Assembly (NCBI GenBank): GCA_902386135.1
Contig: CABMIB010000053.1
Span: forward strand, 1-64,000
Length of the DNA: 64,000 nucleotides
Direction: 5' to 3'
Source: an uncultured archaeon
GTDB taxonomy: Archaea; Halobacteriota; Methanosarcinia; Methanosarcinales; Methanoperedenaceae
The position numbers and the translations under genes are program-made. Shown here piece by piece: positions 40,450-49,290 of the stretch (its first letter is position 1; each line of letters opens with the position of its first letter). The notes under the pieces are model-generated. The model did no database searches, was not told the DNA's origin, and worked only from the letters and a program-made list of their open reading frames with translations.

Positions 40450-41673
40450 ATGAAGCGGGACTACTTAACGGTTGATGATATAAACCTTCGAGGCAAGACG
40501 GTTTTATGCAGGCTTGATTTAAATTCGCCAATGGACCCTAACGGGACCATCCTCGATGATTCGCGTTTCAAGAGCCACCTCATGACCCTGAAAGAACTTG
40601 ACGAGGCGAAGGTAGTTATTTTGTCCCACCAGAGCCGCCCCGGAAAAAGCGACTTTACCACGATGGAACCGCACTCGAAACTATTATCAAAATTAGTGCG
40701 CAAGGATATAGATTATATCGATGACATATTCGGCTCACATGCCATCGAATCCATCAAGAAAATGCAGCAGGGCGAGATCATACTGCTTGAGAATTCCCGC
40801 TTTTATTCGGAAGAATCGCTTGAGCGCGCACCAAAAGAACATGCCAGAACCCACATGGTAAAGCGCCTTGCACCTCTTTGCGATGTTTTTATGAACGATG
40901 CCTTCTCCGTTTCCCACAGGTCACATCTTTCAGTGACAGGCTTCACAGAGGTATTGCCAAGCATCGCGGGAAGGGTAATGGAAAAAGAAATAGACTCACT
41001 CTCAAGGGGATTATCCTGCAATGAGCGCCCGTGCGTATACGTGCTCGGGGGCACAAAAGTCGATGATTCGATAAAAGTCACGAAGAACGTGCTTGAACGG
41101 GAGTGTGCGGACAGGGTGCTGGTCACAGGCGTTGTCGCTAATGTATTTCTTGCAGCCGCAGGCGTGAATATAGGAAATGCAAATATGGGCTTTATTGAAA
41201 AACAGGGTTATCTTGACCAGATAGATATCGCCCGCGAGCTACTTGCGCGCTTTAAGAAGAATATAGGGCTGCCTGTGGATGTGGCATTGAATAAAAATGA
41301 TGAGCGCATGGAAGAAAAAGTCCCAAGGCTGAATACGGAACTGCCTATCCACGATATCGGGATAGAGACTATGGTCAAATTCTCCCAGGAAATAAGCAAT
41401 GCGAAGACAGTCGTAATGAACGGTCCGGCCGGTGTATTTGAAAAAGACGCTTTTGCGCTTGGGACGTATGAGCTCATAAAAGCAGGAACCATGTCAGGAT
41501 TCTCGGTCGTCGGGGGAGGGCATATTGCTGCTGCGGCTGAGCAGCTTGGGGTTTCCGGTAAATTTTCTCATGTAAGTACAGGGGGCGGTGCATGTATTGA
41601 TTTCCTGGCAGGGGAAAAGCTGCCGGGAATTGAGGCTTTAAAAGATGCTGCCAGGAGATTCAGACAAAAATAG
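40450..41673 (+). CDS. pgk: Phosphoglycerate kinase
   Basis: About 407 residues from the ATG at 40450 (MKRDYLTVDDINLRGKTVLC). Substrate-binding CRLDLNSPMDPNG, LSHQSRPGKSDFTTM, MNDAFSVSHRSHLSVTGF, nucleotide-binding VLGGTKVDDSIKV, NGPAGVFEKDAFALGT and the Gly-rich VVGGGHIAAAAEQLG and STGGGACIDFLAG are present. It interconverts 3-phosphoglycerate and 1,3-bisphosphoglycerate, mainly for gluconeogenesis in such archaea. The metallopeptidase gene overlaps its 3' end by 29 nt. Confidence 0.96.
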   Translation: MKRDYLTVDDINLRGKTVLCRLDLNSPMDPNGTILDDSRFKSHLMTLKELDEAKVVILSHQSRPGKSDFTTMEPHSKLLSKLVRKDIDYIDDIFGSHAIESIKKMQQGEIILLENSRFYSEESLERAPKEHARTHMVKRLAPLCDVFMNDAFSVSHRSHLSVTGFTEVLPSIAGRVMEKEIDSLSRGLSCNERPCVYVLGGTKVDDSIKVTKNVLERECADRVLVTGVVANVFLAAAGVNIGNANMGFIEKQGYLDQIDIARELLARFKKNIGLPVDVALNKNDERMEEKVPRLNTELPIHDIGIETMVKFSQEISNAKTVVMNGPAGVFEKDAFALGTYELIKAGTMSGFSVVGGGHIAAAAEQLGVSGKFSHVSTGGGACIDFLAGEKLPGIEALKDAARRFRQK

Positions 41674-42265
41674 AACTGCCGGCTTTGATTTTACCGGCAA
41701 TATGACACTGCTTGTGGAAGATATTGTTAAGACCCATTCCTATTTCAGCCATATCAAGCCTGAGAACATACTGGTTGTTGTATCGCCTTCCAATGGCAGC
41801 AGTCATGGTGTGGTCGCAAAGCTGCGCCCCCTCAGGTTCGATGAAGGCTCAAAAACCAGGACGGTCCGGGGGAGCGAGTACGTTGCTCCTGAAATAAATA
41901 TTAACGGAAATAACATATTATATGTGCTGTATTTTCTTTTACCGCGGTACCTTAACTATGGGGGGCTTGAGAATAAAGTTGCCACAGTACTGCATGAACT
42001 GCATCACATATCACCATTATTTAACGGGGATATAAGGCGCTTTGACGGCAAGAACTACGCCCACGGGAATTCCAGGAAGAAATATGATGAACTGATTAAT
42101 ATTTACACAAGGGAATACCTGGGCTCAACTGCCAATCCTCAATTAAATATGTTTTTAAAATACAAATACTCTGAGCTCCGGCGCAGGTACGGTGCCATTT
42201 ACGGTAATATGATACGCATCCCTCGCTCGCAACCCGTAAATAGTATCAAGCGATATCTTTTGTAG
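41645..42265 (+). CDS. Putative zinc metallopeptidase (HExxH)
   Basis: Up to 206 residues; the ATG at 41645 lies inside pgk, and later ATGs such as 41702 (MTLLVEDIVK) are possible. The sequence KVATVLHELHHISPLFNGDI contains HELHH, the HExxH zinc motif of gluzincin/metzincin-like peptidases. A third ligand is not certain, but a conserved Asp/His-rich GDIRRFDGKNYAHGN follows. It has no signal peptide, so it is cytosolic. It is convergent with the KaiC-like gene with a 20-nt overlap. It belongs to a family of uncharacterised archaeal metallopeptidases. Confidence 0.7.
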   Translation: MLPGDSDKNRTAGFDFTGNMTLLVEDIVKTHSYFSHIKPENILVVVSPSNGSSHGVVAKLRPLRFDEGSKTRTVRGSEYVAPEININGNNILYVLYFLLPRYLNYGGLENKVATVLHELHHISPLFNGDIRRFDGKNYAHGNSRKKYDELINIYTREYLGSTANPQLNMFLKYKYSELRRRYGAIYGNMIRIPRSQPVNSIKRYLL

Positions 42266-43043
42266 TGTCTATCTGGATTCCGTCTCCAACCTTGAACTTT
42301 AACATTTCTGTTGACGGGACCCTGCCCCTCAACTTGGGTATTGACAGCAGGCTGGAAATCTTTTCTGAGGTCTTATCGATCTCGATCTCAAAAATCACAT
42401 CGCAGGATTTTAGGATCTCGTTTTCAAGATTCTTCTCATGGGTATCCTTCAGACCATATAAAAATGACAAACAATTCAGGTTTTTTGTGGCTTCATAGAT
42501 AACATTGATAAGCCTTTTGATTACACCCGGGTTTACGTTCAGGTTCAGGTAAAAAGAGAACGAATCGAAAATCAGGTTTACATCAGCGCCGCCTTCTATG
42601 CCTATTTTTTTTAGGTTTGATTCCGTGAATTCCACGATTTTAGCATCCACGAATTCGTTGCCTACATTATCAACCATTTCTACCTGAGGCGTTATATAAT
42701 ATGCGCTGTAGATATCCACGAACGTGATATTGTCTGCCTTAAAACCATAGTTCTTGATATCACGCACTACATATTTAGGATTCCTTTCATTCGAGAAATA
42801 ATAGGTTTTGCGGGCCTGCGTGAACTGATATAAGAATACCTCTGCCATGGATTTGGCATCGGCAAAGATATATACAACAGAGCCTGATGGCAGTCCTCCC
42901 CCCAGGGTACGGTCAAGAATGGAGATTGCAGTGCTTCTGTTCACCTGCTCCGGGGCGGCTGTTATTTCAGGAGCAGTAGCTACTTTAGTTTGTTGTGGCG
43001 CGATAGACTGCACTAAAGCAGCTTTTATTTTTTCGTCTGCCAT
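42246..43043 (-). CDS. KaiC/RAD55-like RecA-fold protein with degenerate P-loop
   Basis: A 265-residue protein. After a ~35-residue linker, STAISILDRTLGGGLPSGSV is the standard entry to KaiC/FlaH-like RecA folds, but the following P-loop reads YIFADAKSMAEVFLYQF, without GxxGxGKT. VNLIFDSFSFYLNL occupies the Walker B position and SCDVIFEIEIDKTSEKISSL the later strand. It probably does not hydrolyse ATP in the usual way and may be a structural or signalling protein. It lies between a metallopeptidase and the TPR/pilin-like region. FlaH/ArlH-like roles in surface structures are conceivable. Confidence 0.75.
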   Translation of the reverse strand: MADEKIKAALVQSIAPQQTKVATAPEITAAPEQVNRSTAISILDRTLGGGLPSGSVVYIFADAKSMAEVFLYQFTQARKTYYFSNERNPKYVVRDIKNYGFKADNITFVDIYSAYYITPQVEMVDNVGNEFVDAKIVEFTESNLKKIGIEGGADVNLIFDSFSFYLNLNVNPGVIKRLINVIYEATKNLNCLSFLYGLKDTHEKNLENEILKSCDVIFEIEIDKTSEKISSLLSIPKLRGRVPSTEMLKFKVGDGIQIDTTKDIA

Positions 43044-43152
43044 TTAGACCCTCTAAATATGATTATTTTACTCAATAATAAAGCTATTCATAATGATAAT
43101 GATGTATTTATTAAGTTAAATACTGCTGCGCGTATAGACTGAAGACCCTTTT

Positions 43153-45384
43153 CTACTGTTGCCCTTTGCCTTTTCCAGATTTAGTTACGGATTCCATACA
43201 GATTTTCACACCGCGTTTTGCAGTCTTACTGCCCGGGTTTAACTCAAGAGCATCCTTATAACACTGCATTGCTTTCTCAATCTCCCTTTTTTTATAAAGG
43301 GCACTGCCTTTATTGTTCAGCACTACGTAATCCTTCGGATTGATCACAAGTGCTTTATCATAGCACATGATGGCTTCATCGAACCTTCCTGTTTTGCTGA
43401 GTGCCAGCCCCTTATTGTTCCATGCGGTATTATTTCCAAGATGCGTTTGCAGCGATTTATTAAAGCATTCTATTGCATCCTCATATTTTCCCTGGGAATA
43501 CAGGGTATTTCCCATAACCAGGTGCTCTTCTGATTTTTTGACCTTCTCAGGTTCAAGGGCCTTCTCAGGCACAGGATTTGACCTGTGTTTACAGTCTGCC
43601 TCCACCAGCTTTAAAATATCGCTATTAAAGTCTGGAGCGGTTTTATCTTCCGGCTGTGAATTGGTACCTTCTTCATCTGCTTTAATAGTGGCCTGGTCTG
43701 AAGGAAGCTTGCTAATAAAAGGATTTACTATATATGCATCAACCGGTACCGAAACCAGGCATTTTTCAGTATTAGATGCTTTATCTGCAATAATAGACTC
43801 CTCTTTATCTGCTGTGGACCCGGGTTTTGCGCATAACGCATCTGGTTGGATGTCTACCTGCCCCGAAACAGTGTTCCCGGCAGGAGCTGTTTTAACCTCA
43901 TTAACCGGTTGATCCACGCCTGCTATCCCGGAGTCTCCAGGTTTTTCATTTATATCCGGACTTTCCGGCGGCTTTTGTTCAATTTCTCCCTTAGCCGGGG
44001 TGATTTCCACCTGTCCAGAGACCGTATTTTCGGCAACCGGAGCTGTTTTAACATCATCTGGCATATTCGGGGCGCTTAAAGCCGGTGCTTCAACGGCAGC
44101 TACTTTTTCGATATTAGTTGCTTCTGCCTGGCTGACAGGCGATTCAGACACCTGGTTAGAAGTCTCCTGAATTTGATCCTTTGGGGGCGTTCCGGCTGCT
44201 GAAGCTGCGTTGTCAACCGGGAGCGAAAGGAGGTATTTTTCTATGTCTGCAATCTTTTCATTGGCTATTGATTCCGCCTTTTCGATGGATAGCTCGGGTA
44301 TAGATCTTCGTTCGTCGGGTTTAATGTCTGCCTGCCCTGAAGGAGAGGCTCCGACTGCTGAAGCCGACGCATCAACCGGCTGCATGGATGTATCTATCTG
44401 GATATCGGTTGCTTTATAAATAGCATCTGAACCGATTTCTTCAACAGGCATCTCAGGTATGGAACCATGCATACCGGGGTTGCTTTGCATACCGGGATTA
44501 CTCTGCATATCAGGTATGATGCCTACCTGTCCCGAAAGAGGCGCTTCGACAACAGGAACCGTATTAACCATCTCTGCTGACAACTGGTTATTTAAAGGAG
44601 CATTTTCCTGTTTGGCAGGCTCGGCATCTGGCTGTCCGGCTGGCTGCATATTAACCGGGGGTATTTTATCTTCCCGCGGCAGGGCGGCTGCAAGCTTCTG
44701 CAGATCGACTTTATCCTTGCTCTCCTCCATTTTTGCGATAGCCAGCCCTTTGTTGCTCCAGATCTTCTCAACTTTGGGGTTTATTTCAAGCGCCTTATCG
44801 TAAGATTCTATTGCCTCGGCAAAACGATTGAGCTTTACGAGTGTCATTCCCCTGTTATTCCAGGTTACCTCATCCTTCGGATCTATCTCGATTGATTTAT
44901 TATATGCTGCAAGAGCTTCTTCATGCCTGCCGCTCTCAAAGAGCACATCGCCTTTGCTGCACCAGGCATCGGCATCCTGGGGATTTACCGCCAGCAGCTT
45001 ATCATAGCACTCGATTGCCTCTTTCGACTTCCCGAGCAGGGCCAGTGAAATGCCTTTGTTGTACATGACCTCGCTATCGCCGGGGTCGATCTCAAGAGCC
45101 CTTTCATAGCACTGTACAGCCTCTGCCAGCCTTCCTGTTCTGGCCAGCGCAAGACCCTTATTGTTCCAGGCCTCCATTGACCCCGGGTTTATCTCAAGGG
45201 CTTTATCGTAGCACTTGATAGCATCATCATACATACTGCTCTCGACCATGGCGTTGCCTTTATTGCCCCACATTGTAGCATCTTCCTGCTTATTATCGCG
45301 GATGTCTCCGGACCCGTTGCCCTTTGATAACTCCGCTTCTTTCGGTGCAATATCGGGCACGGTTTTCTTTTTACCGAATATCAT
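43153..45384 (-). CDS. Large TPR protein with repetitive linker
   Basis: A 743-residue cytosolic protein. Residues about 35-210 hold five TPR units (pattern AWNNKGLALARTGRLAEAVQ, CYERALEIDPG). Residues about 215-600 form an acidic, Pro/Ala-rich linker with repeated SGQVxIxPD motifs (NTVSGQVEITPA, NTVSGQVDIQPD, SPSGQADIKPD). Residues about 620-730 are three more TPR units. There is no signal peptide or membrane span. TPR ends on a flexible tether suggest a scaffold that brings partners together. It is next to the pilin-like cluster on the same strand, 134 bp after the last gene of the leftward set, so a shared role is possible. Confidence 0.8.
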   Translation of the reverse strand: MIFGKKKTVPDIAPKEAELSKGNGSGDIRDNKQEDATMWGNKGNAMVESSMYDDAIKCYDKALEINPGSMEAWNNKGLALARTGRLAEAVQCYERALEIDPGDSEVMYNKGISLALLGKSKEAIECYDKLLAVNPQDADAWCSKGDVLFESGRHEEALAAYNKSIEIDPKDEVTWNNRGMTLVKLNRFAEAIESYDKALEINPKVEKIWSNKGLAIAKMEESKDKVDLQKLAAALPREDKIPPVNMQPAGQPDAEPAKQENAPLNNQLSAEMVNTVPVVEAPLSGQVGIIPDMQSNPGMQSNPGMHGSIPEMPVEEIGSDAIYKATDIQIDTSMQPVDASASAVGASPSGQADIKPDERRSIPELSIEKAESIANEKIADIEKYLLSLPVDNAASAAGTPPKDQIQETSNQVSESPVSQAEATNIEKVAAVEAPALSAPNMPDDVKTAPVAENTVSGQVEITPAKGEIEQKPPESPDINEKPGDSGIAGVDQPVNEVKTAPAGNTVSGQVDIQPDALCAKPGSTADKEESIIADKASNTEKCLVSVPVDAYIVNPFISKLPSDQATIKADEEGTNSQPEDKTAPDFNSDILKLVEADCKHRSNPVPEKALEPEKVKKSEEHLVMGNTLYSQGKYEDAIECFNKSLQTHLGNNTAWNNKGLALSKTGRFDEAIMCYDKALVINPKDYVVLNNKGSALYKKREIEKAMQCYKDALELNPGSKTAKRGVKICMESVTKSGKGKGQQ

Positions 45385-45517
45385 ATGATAACGTACCTTA
45401 TCTCAGTCTCTTATGATTATAATGATGTTCTGGTATTTAATACTTATTTTAGATTATTATCATGGAATTAATAACATAATAATAGCATTCATACTTTTTA
45501 GCATAAAATATGCAGGT

Positions 45518-46948
45518 TCACCTTATATCCACACTAACATTGTATTCTGAGATTTGAAGGAATCTGAGGGTGCCTGTGGCGTTATAGCCAAGAACCATAG
45601 TGGAGTTGGGCTCCGGCCCGTTTTCACCATTCTGGCATTTATTAAAGAAGAAATCCCCGGATTGCGCCATTATCCATAAGTAATGCTGGGTCACATTGTA
45701 GAGTGACTGTGTCTTATTTGCATTAAATTTGGTTATATAAGGGCTGCTCCATGAGAAAGCAGTATCGTTAAACTCCTGCGACCCGCTGATTTTATCGATA
45801 TATTGGCAACCTGCTCCATTATTACTGCCTCCATTATTATTACCGACCTGAGATACGGAGGTATATGTTAAATTAATACTTTTGTTCAGCAAATCTATAT
45901 CAACATATTGATTCGGCGCCGTTCCTTGAATAGGAAATGAGGCGCCAGACGACCATGTCTCAGCACTATCATCATATCCCTGACCGTCATCCTCATAACC
46001 GGCTTTAACCGTTGCATATGTATTAGTTGCTGTTAGCTGGTATATTAATCGCTTATTTCCAGGAGAACTTGCACGGATGTCCCAGTTAAGACTGTTAAAA
46101 TGATTGCTATATATCCTGAAGCTCCACTTATCCAGTGGCGTATTATCACCTGGAAGTCCCCACATATTAATAGGATAGGATATTGGGTTACTTCCTCCTA
46201 AAGAGGAAGGAACAACCTTGAGCTCCACACTTGTCTTACGGTTTGCCGGGTCTGTGCTTACACCCGTGTATAATAGGTCTCTTGCATAATCAGCCCATGC
46301 ATCATAGAAGTCGCTTGTAATGTTCACATAAACCTTTCCGCTGAGGTTATAGCTCAGCGGATTTGTCCTGTTTATGTCAATAGTAGTATTCGGGAACAAT
46401 ACAATAGTCGAGTTTTTCTCAAAGATGATTACTGCTGTTCCTTTTCCTGCGATGTCGGCATTTCCGTTTATGGTTGATACCGGCAGCGTCAGCGTCTTAC
46501 CATCATAATGGAATTCCGGTGGAGAGATCATGACAGAACCTGCAGGATATTTTGACCAGACACCTCCCCCTTCGTAAGCCACGATCCTGTCCCCGAGGCT
46601 GTATTTTACCTTCCCCATGGGGATCGTAATATTAAAGGTATTATTTACGCTCTTTATTACCATATAACTCTCCCTGCCCGTACCATTGGGTTCAACAACA
46701 AGACTCCCACCTCCCAGATTTATATTAACTGTCTTCATCGGGGAGTCACCAATTATCGCACTGCTTACGCGGGAATCTAATGTTGCGAAGGTCTGCTCTG
46801 TGTTCCTAACATCCGCCATGTCTTCAAGTCTTTGAATTGATGGTACGCCGAGTAGCGTTATCGAGGCTACTCCAACGATGGTCAAGGCTAATATGAAAAC
46901 ATTGCCTACAACCTCAGAGACCGCTTCGTCGGAGTTAAAGAACTCCAT
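45518..46948 (-). CDS. Pilin-like protein F (leftward cluster)
   Basis: A 476-residue protein. The N-terminus MEFFNSDEAVSEVVGNVFIL is a pilin-like class III segment: a charged leader, then AVSEVVGNVFILALTIVGVASITLLGV as a single membrane helix. A long beta-rich outer region follows (KTVNINLGGGSLVVEPNG, GDRIVAYEGGGVWSKYPAGS, SPPEFHYDGKTLTLPVS, DFYDAWADYARDLL). It is homologous to protein E and to E'/F' of the rightward set (shared EGGGVW..PxG and YYxxWAxY motifs; DUF7289-like as I recall). Ribosome-binding site GGTGAT and its own promoter block precede it. Confidence 0.8.
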   Translation of the reverse strand: MEFFNSDEAVSEVVGNVFILALTIVGVASITLLGVPSIQRLEDMADVRNTEQTFATLDSRVSSAIIGDSPMKTVNINLGGGSLVVEPNGTGRESYMVIKSVNNTFNITIPMGKVKYSLGDRIVAYEGGGVWSKYPAGSVMISPPEFHYDGKTLTLPVSTINGNADIAGKGTAVIIFEKNSTIVLFPNTTIDINRTNPLSYNLSGKVYVNITSDFYDAWADYARDLLYTGVSTDPANRKTSVELKVVPSSLGGSNPISYPINMWGLPGDNTPLDKWSFRIYSNHFNSLNWDIRASSPGNKRLIYQLTATNTYATVKAGYEDDGQGYDDSAETWSSGASFPIQGTAPNQYVDIDLLNKSINLTYTSVSQVGNNNGGSNNGAGCQYIDKISGSQEFNDTAFSWSSPYITKFNANKTQSLYNVTQHYLWIMAQSGDFFFNKCQNGENGPEPNSTMVLGYNATGTLRFLQISEYNVSVDIR

Positions 46949-46980
46949 ATTATCACCAGTAAATTAGGATGTTAAAACAG

Positions 46981-47003
46981 CATAGTATTTAAATTCTGTC
47001 ATG
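46981..47003 (-). promoter_or_regulatory. Promoter block before gene F
   Basis: A 23-bp sequence identical to the one before gene E at 48021-48043. On the minus strand it contains TTTAAATA, placed about 26 nt before a start that leaves a 16-nt leader. Confidence 0.65.
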
Positions 47004-47187
47004 CGTATTATTATGTCGATAATAATGGTATGTTCCACAATGTAGTTATTTTCCAAACCCAGCACTAGCGAAACAATCTTTATATATTTTCAGTTTATTC
47101 TCATTTCTGCTTTATTATTCGGGATTTGAAAGAAAATGAGAGCGCCAGTAGCGATAAGTTAAACGTCTTTTTCTGATAACAGGAATT

Positions 47188-47997
47188 TTATGTTATAACA
47201 GTATAAATATTCGACTTCAGTATATAAACATCCAGATTCGTAGTGTTCAATCTGGCAGTATAACTTCCGTCCGTACTCTTGCTCCACTTCATAGTGTTAT
47301 TGAAATAATCCTGCCATCCGGAAGTGTAATCCCCCGTGATTATTACAGTAACATTACTCACATTGCTCCAGTGAATAATCCTCGGTGTCCCGCAACCCCC
47401 TTCTTCCGAAGTGATCTCCTGCTGGCAAAATGTTATTTTGCTCATACCTGTGCCGGCTGTAGACGAATTGCCGTTGAGGGTTATAAAGGGTATGATGAGC
47501 ATATCACTCCGGTTAGTAATAAGCGGCCTGTAAACATTCAATACGTAACCTGTCGGATTTTTTACCCATACCCCGGTTCCTTCATAAGCAACCACCGTAT
47601 CACCGATGGAACTTTCAATTCTCCCCATATCTGTTTCTATTGATACTTCCTCTGAGCTATGAGTGGTCGAATTGTAGCCGGTCGCATTGACCTGAATGAT
47701 GCTGCCTCCGGTAACACTCAGACTCCCGCCGTATATTTTGAGAACTCCCTCATGAGAAGGCGACTGCCCAACCGCTACTTTATTGATATTATCTGCCAGA
47801 ACAATAAAGCTCTGTTGGGTATTTTCTATATATCTTGCCTGCTGGGCATTCTTTAATGCCGGGTAGCCTACAAGCCCTATAAGGCTGAAGGAAAGCATAA
47901 GAATTCCAAGTATCGTGACAAAGTCCAGAACTTCAGACACTGCATCCTGAGATTTCAGGAAATATCGTATTTTTAAGAAATACTTTATTGGAACCAT
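47188..47997 (-). CDS. Pilin-like protein E (leftward cluster)
   Basis: About 269 residues from the ATG at 47997; the longer frame begins inside the promoter block. The N-terminus FLKSQDAVSEVLDFVTILGI then LMLSFSLIGLVGYPAL is a pilin-like helix. The outer part reads VLKIYGGSLSVTGGS, GDTVVAYEGTGVWVKNPTGY and GDYTSGWQDYFNNTMKWS, the same core as F but shorter at the C-terminus. It is probably leaderless or has a very short leader. Together with F it gives two copies of this family in each cluster. Confidence 0.8.
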   Translation of the reverse strand: MVPIKYFLKIRYFLKSQDAVSEVLDFVTILGILMLSFSLIGLVGYPALKNAQQARYIENTQQSFIVLADNINKVAVGQSPSHEGVLKIYGGSLSVTGGSIIQVNATGYNSTTHSSEEVSIETDMGRIESSIGDTVVAYEGTGVWVKNPTGYVLNVYRPLITNRSDMLIIPFITLNGNSSTAGTGMSKITFCQQEITSEEGGCGTPRIIHWSNVSNVTVIITGDYTSGWQDYFNNTMKWSKSTDGSYTARLNTTNLDVYILKSNIYTVIT

Positions 47998-48020
47998 CTT
48001 TCTAAAAATACACTGTGTTA

Positions 48021-48043
48021 CATAGTATTTAAATTCTGTCATG
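48021..48043 (-). promoter_or_regulatory. Promoter block before gene E
   Basis: Identical over 23 bp to the block before gene F. TTTAAATA lies about 30 nt before the chosen ATG, predicting a start within a few bases of the codon. Confidence 0.65.
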
Positions 48044-48056
48044 ATTATGCTGAGGT

Positions 48057-48533
48057 TTATTCTTCTACTATATTGAGACTGTTGCTGGGTTTATCGTATG
48101 TGAGTTTGTAGTTTTCTGCCCCGCTGTATATGTGTACCGCATTAAAATTAGCGGAAATATTTAAAGGAGTATAAGTTATTGCACCATTATCCGATTGTAT
48201 GATTATCTGATAAGTGGAATTGGTTAAATTTACCGAGTAACTTTTATCTGCTACAGACGCAGGCATGGAGAACTCATATTCAAGAGAGTTCACTGTTCCT
48301 CCATATGAATTGGTTATATTGACCAGGGTATCAACAGTTGTTATCTTGGTGGCAAGTCCTGCCCCGATGATTTTAAAGGTCGCACCCATAGTGGTTTTTT
48401 CGTTGGACTGGGAGAGGCTGTAAAAGGATATGATAGTTGCTGTAAATATTATTACTGTGACGGAAAACATAAGTATGAATCCAATTGAAATGGAAACAGC
48501 GTCTTCGTTTTTTAACAGTTTTCTAAAGCCCAT
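48057..48533 (-). CDS. Pilin-like protein D (leftward cluster)
   Basis: A 158-residue protein: MGFRKLLKNEDAVSISIGFI with LMFSVTVIIFTATIISFYSL as pilin-like leader and helix, and a compact outer domain (GAGLATKITTVDTLVNITNS, YEFSMPASVADKSYSVNLTN). EFSMPxxxADxxYxVxL is shared with the N-terminal part of D' (KSEFSMPTKIADNTYTVKLL). It starts 4 nt after gene C. It is likely one subunit of a membrane-anchored pseudopilus-like complex. Confidence 0.8.
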   Translation of the reverse strand: MGFRKLLKNEDAVSISIGFILMFSVTVIIFTATIISFYSLSQSNEKTTMGATFKIIGAGLATKITTVDTLVNITNSYGGTVNSLEYEFSMPASVADKSYSVNLTNSTYQIIIQSDNGAITYTPLNISANFNAVHIYSGAENYKLTYDKPSNSLNIVEE

Positions 48534-48537
48534 AGCA

Positions 48538-49290
48538 TCACCACGGTACGGAAATGGGTATCGTAATATCGGCTTTTACTCTGCCGGTTGAAAATGTTAC
48601 ATTGGCGTACAGGATATAATCACGGGCGCGGGTGAATGCTTTGCCGGAAGCAGTGCCGTTAATACTATAGTTGCCGGTTGCACCGGCAGCGTTGAAAAAT
48701 GTAATCGAATAGGGAGGTGGTACGTTAGATGAGATATTTGTGCTATTAAATGATTGATATCCGCCTGATAGGGTAATTGTCCAATACTTGCTGCTATTTG
48801 TTGTATTTGTTACATTTATAATGAACGAACCTGTCGAGACGTTCACCGTAATATTGCTGCTGCTTACATTCTGGATTACAATCCATTTCGCTGCGCCGTT
48901 TGCCATCCCGTTATCTGTGAAATAAGCATAGTTACTATTGTTCCAGTTGCTAACATTCCAGCTCAGGTTCACACCATCTCCGTTCAGTGCATAAATCGTT
49001 GACAGATTATCCCTGAAATTTTGTGTCTGATAGATGAAATCGGCAATCGTTTTATTCCTGAGCATGCTGGTGTTCGATGTATTTCTATATGCTGCTCCGG
49101 TCTCATCCTTTGTAATCTGCATCAGGTTGACCATCTCGTTTTTTGAAGGATCGTTCCCTGCTCCAATTGCCATGTTGCCCTCGAATATAACGCTGTTAAG
49201 CATAACTGTGGTTATTACAAGCCCGATAGCAATGATAAAGCCTGCAAGAAGCATGAACTGGGCATCATGGTTTTCAATTAGTTCCATCAT
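48538..49290 (-). CDS. Pilin-like protein C (leftward cluster)
   Basis: About 250 residues from the ATG overlapping the B stop (ATGA). The N-terminus LIENHDAQFMLLAGFIIAIG with LVITTVMLNSVIF is the C-type leader and helix, also seen in C' (DGQLMLLTVFLIAVGVVSFT). The outer part is Asn/Ser/Thr-rich with many N-glycosylation-type sequons (NTSNTS, NVSNWN, NVSSSN). It ends in a short beta region (KADITIPISVPW). It lacks the large extra domain of C'. Confidence 0.8.
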   Translation of the reverse strand: MMELIENHDAQFMLLAGFIIAIGLVITTVMLNSVIFEGNMAIGAGNDPSKNEMVNLMQITKDETGAAYRNTSNTSMLRNKTIADFIYQTQNFRDNLSTIYALNGDGVNLSWNVSNWNNSNYAYFTDNGMANGAAKWIVIQNVSSSNITVNVSTGSFIINVTNTTNSSKYWTITLSGGYQSFNSTNISSNVPPPYSITFFNAAGATGNYSINGTASGKAFTRARDYILYANVTFSTGRVKADITIPISVPW

